Below, one piece after another: positions 62,927 to 64,000 of a DNA stretch of 64,000 nucleotides. The notes beneath the pieces were generated by a model that saw only the letters and a program-made list of their open reading frames with translations, did no database searches and was not told the origin of the DNA. Made by a program: the position numbers and the translations under genes. The first letter of the stretch is position 1; the number at the start of each line of letters is the position of its first letter. The DNA lies in the NCBI GenBank assembly GCA_032209605.1, contig JASFXZ010000035.1, positions 1,865,001-1,929,000 on the forward strand, in the 5' to 3' direction. This DNA comes from Mactromeris polynyma. Its lineage: Eukaryota > Mollusca > Bivalvia > Venerida > Mactridae.

Positions 62927-63774
62927 TATTTCCTCACTTTGACCACAAACATATCCTTATCTCTCGTACTTTCATCGTAATCTCAGTTCAATCAACATTA
63001 ATGGTTTTTATAAGGCTGTTAGGTTTTTACTTTTCCTGTATATTTTTTTACCGACTGACTAATCTTTCACCAGCCAGGCTGCTCTCTCTCAACACTCTTT
63101 TACATTTTACAAGACAGAATTACTAAATTTACAAGACTTACCAGACAAACTGCTCACCAGACTGAGTTTATACCTGATTGAAAATACATTCCTTACACCC
63201 AATGTCAGAAGAGATCACAACTTCTGGAGACAGTTTCGCATGACAAATATTGATCAAGTTGGGACCAGAAGCCATGAAATCATTGTATAGGCCTTGATAA
63301 AATCTTGGTGTTTGCATTTTGAACAATATACCAATGTGTGTGAATGTAAAATGAATTAAAAAGTAGTATTATTACATTGTTTAATTACGAAAATTATAAA
63401 ACAGGTACAAAAATTCACTACATTTGAACTACATGGCTTTCTGTAGATCGTGGAGAATACGATGTCGCTACAATGTATCAATAATGTTCGACTGAAGATG
63501 TTTGATTTAGTCTTTCTGTGGATATGGATTTTTAAGTAGAAATATTTGTTCGTGTTCGGCAATGTATAACATTGTGTTTTATTCCGAAATCAATACACTC
63601 ATCTCTTGACTGGTGTTGTTAGTATCGTGTCTGAAAAAAAATTTAAGCTTAGCTTTGGAATTACTTTAAATTGTTGAGTACACGGTGTAACGTCGTGGAG
63701 GTGTAATGTCGTGGAGTTGAAGGTTTCCTGAGTTTATTCCGTAAAAATGTGCTTTATTGGAACCGTTTCATGAA
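62927..63774. other. intergenic, no gene seen
   Basis: AT-rich with no supportable exon before 63775. A GTGTAACGTCGTGGAG/GTGTAATGTCGTGGAG direct repeat lies near 63685-63719. Confidence 0.4.
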
Positions 63775-63890
63775 ATGCTGACAATTCTAAGAAATTTTTG
63801 TATCGGAGACGAGACTGAAGTGTTAACGCCGTCTAACTTGTTTCCTGTCAGGAAGAATAATAAGTTACGAGACATCGACGACAATAACGG
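63775..63890 (+). CDS. candidate first coding exon at the window edge
   Basis: From an ATG at 63775 the frame is open for 38 codons and ends at a good donor (AACGG|GTAAAT, phase 2). The stretch is more GC-rich than its surroundings and encodes a mixed-charge peptide (MLTILRNFCIGDETEVLTPS, then FPVRKNNKLRDIDDNNG). The next exon would lie beyond the window. The protein is not recognised and could be chance. Confidence 0.25.
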
Positions 63891-64000
63891 GTAAATTGAT
63901 TATTACATAACCAGGGTCTGGCGCTTTCAACCATTACTCACCTCTCTCAACTTCACACTTTGAGGGGAGATATTTTTATGTTCCTCGTAAATAAGTATGT

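Overview
This is eukaryotic nuclear DNA, AT-rich and dominated by introns, minisatellites and short transposons. The tRNA-derived SINEs, a Tigger/pogo transposon carrying a PHD-like finger, the many fold-back MITEs and the tandem-repeat-bearing elements point to a mollusc, most likely a bivalve. This is inference from the repeat types and from gene content; no search was possible.

Three loci are well supported. (1) Positions 4403-7311 hold a near-complete Tigger/pogo DNA transposon. Its transposase has a tiny 5' exon, one intron, and a frameshift that separates the C-terminal zinc finger. (2) Positions 21974-27620 hold a six-exon dihydrofolate reductase gene (DHFR, 185 aa). It is followed 1.1 kb downstream on the same strand by a second six-exon gene (28765-34663, 188 aa) with the same five intron phases. 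The second copy is a strongly diverged DHFR-like paralogue. It keeps an acidic residue at the catalytic position and the Gly-Gly cofactor loop but has lost the folate-binding arginine (human Arg70) and the threonine equivalent to human Thr136. (3) Positions 50823-58378 hold a six-exon FAST-kinase-domain (FASTKD) family gene (907 aa) with a C-terminal RAP domain and a GC-AG first intron. It is a predicted mitochondrial RNA-handling protein.

Weaker candidates are a large disordered minus-strand exon (14262-15109), two minus-strand membrane-protein exon candidates (7452-9345), a possible plus-strand gene start (40988-42072) and a possible first exon at the right edge (63775-63890). A degenerate non-LTR retrotransposon tail lies at about 60085-61303.

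The rest is repeat-rich. At least thirteen tandem arrays are visible. Two consist of repeated Pol III promoter modules: about 15 A-box-like units inside a DHFR intron, and about 80 B-box-like units downstream of the DHFR-like gene that grow out of a tRNA-like founder. Two arrays with unrelated units (24.6 kb and 44.9 kb) share the same 3' tail, so they look like one mobile element family with interchangeable tandem-repeat cores. Another array (30.4-31.6 kb) consists of repeats of one half of a fold-back MITE that exists as a single copy at 18.5 kb. Several MITE families with CAGTAAAACCTC-type ends and TA target sites sit in introns and intergenic DNA and are probably mobilised by pogo-like transposases.
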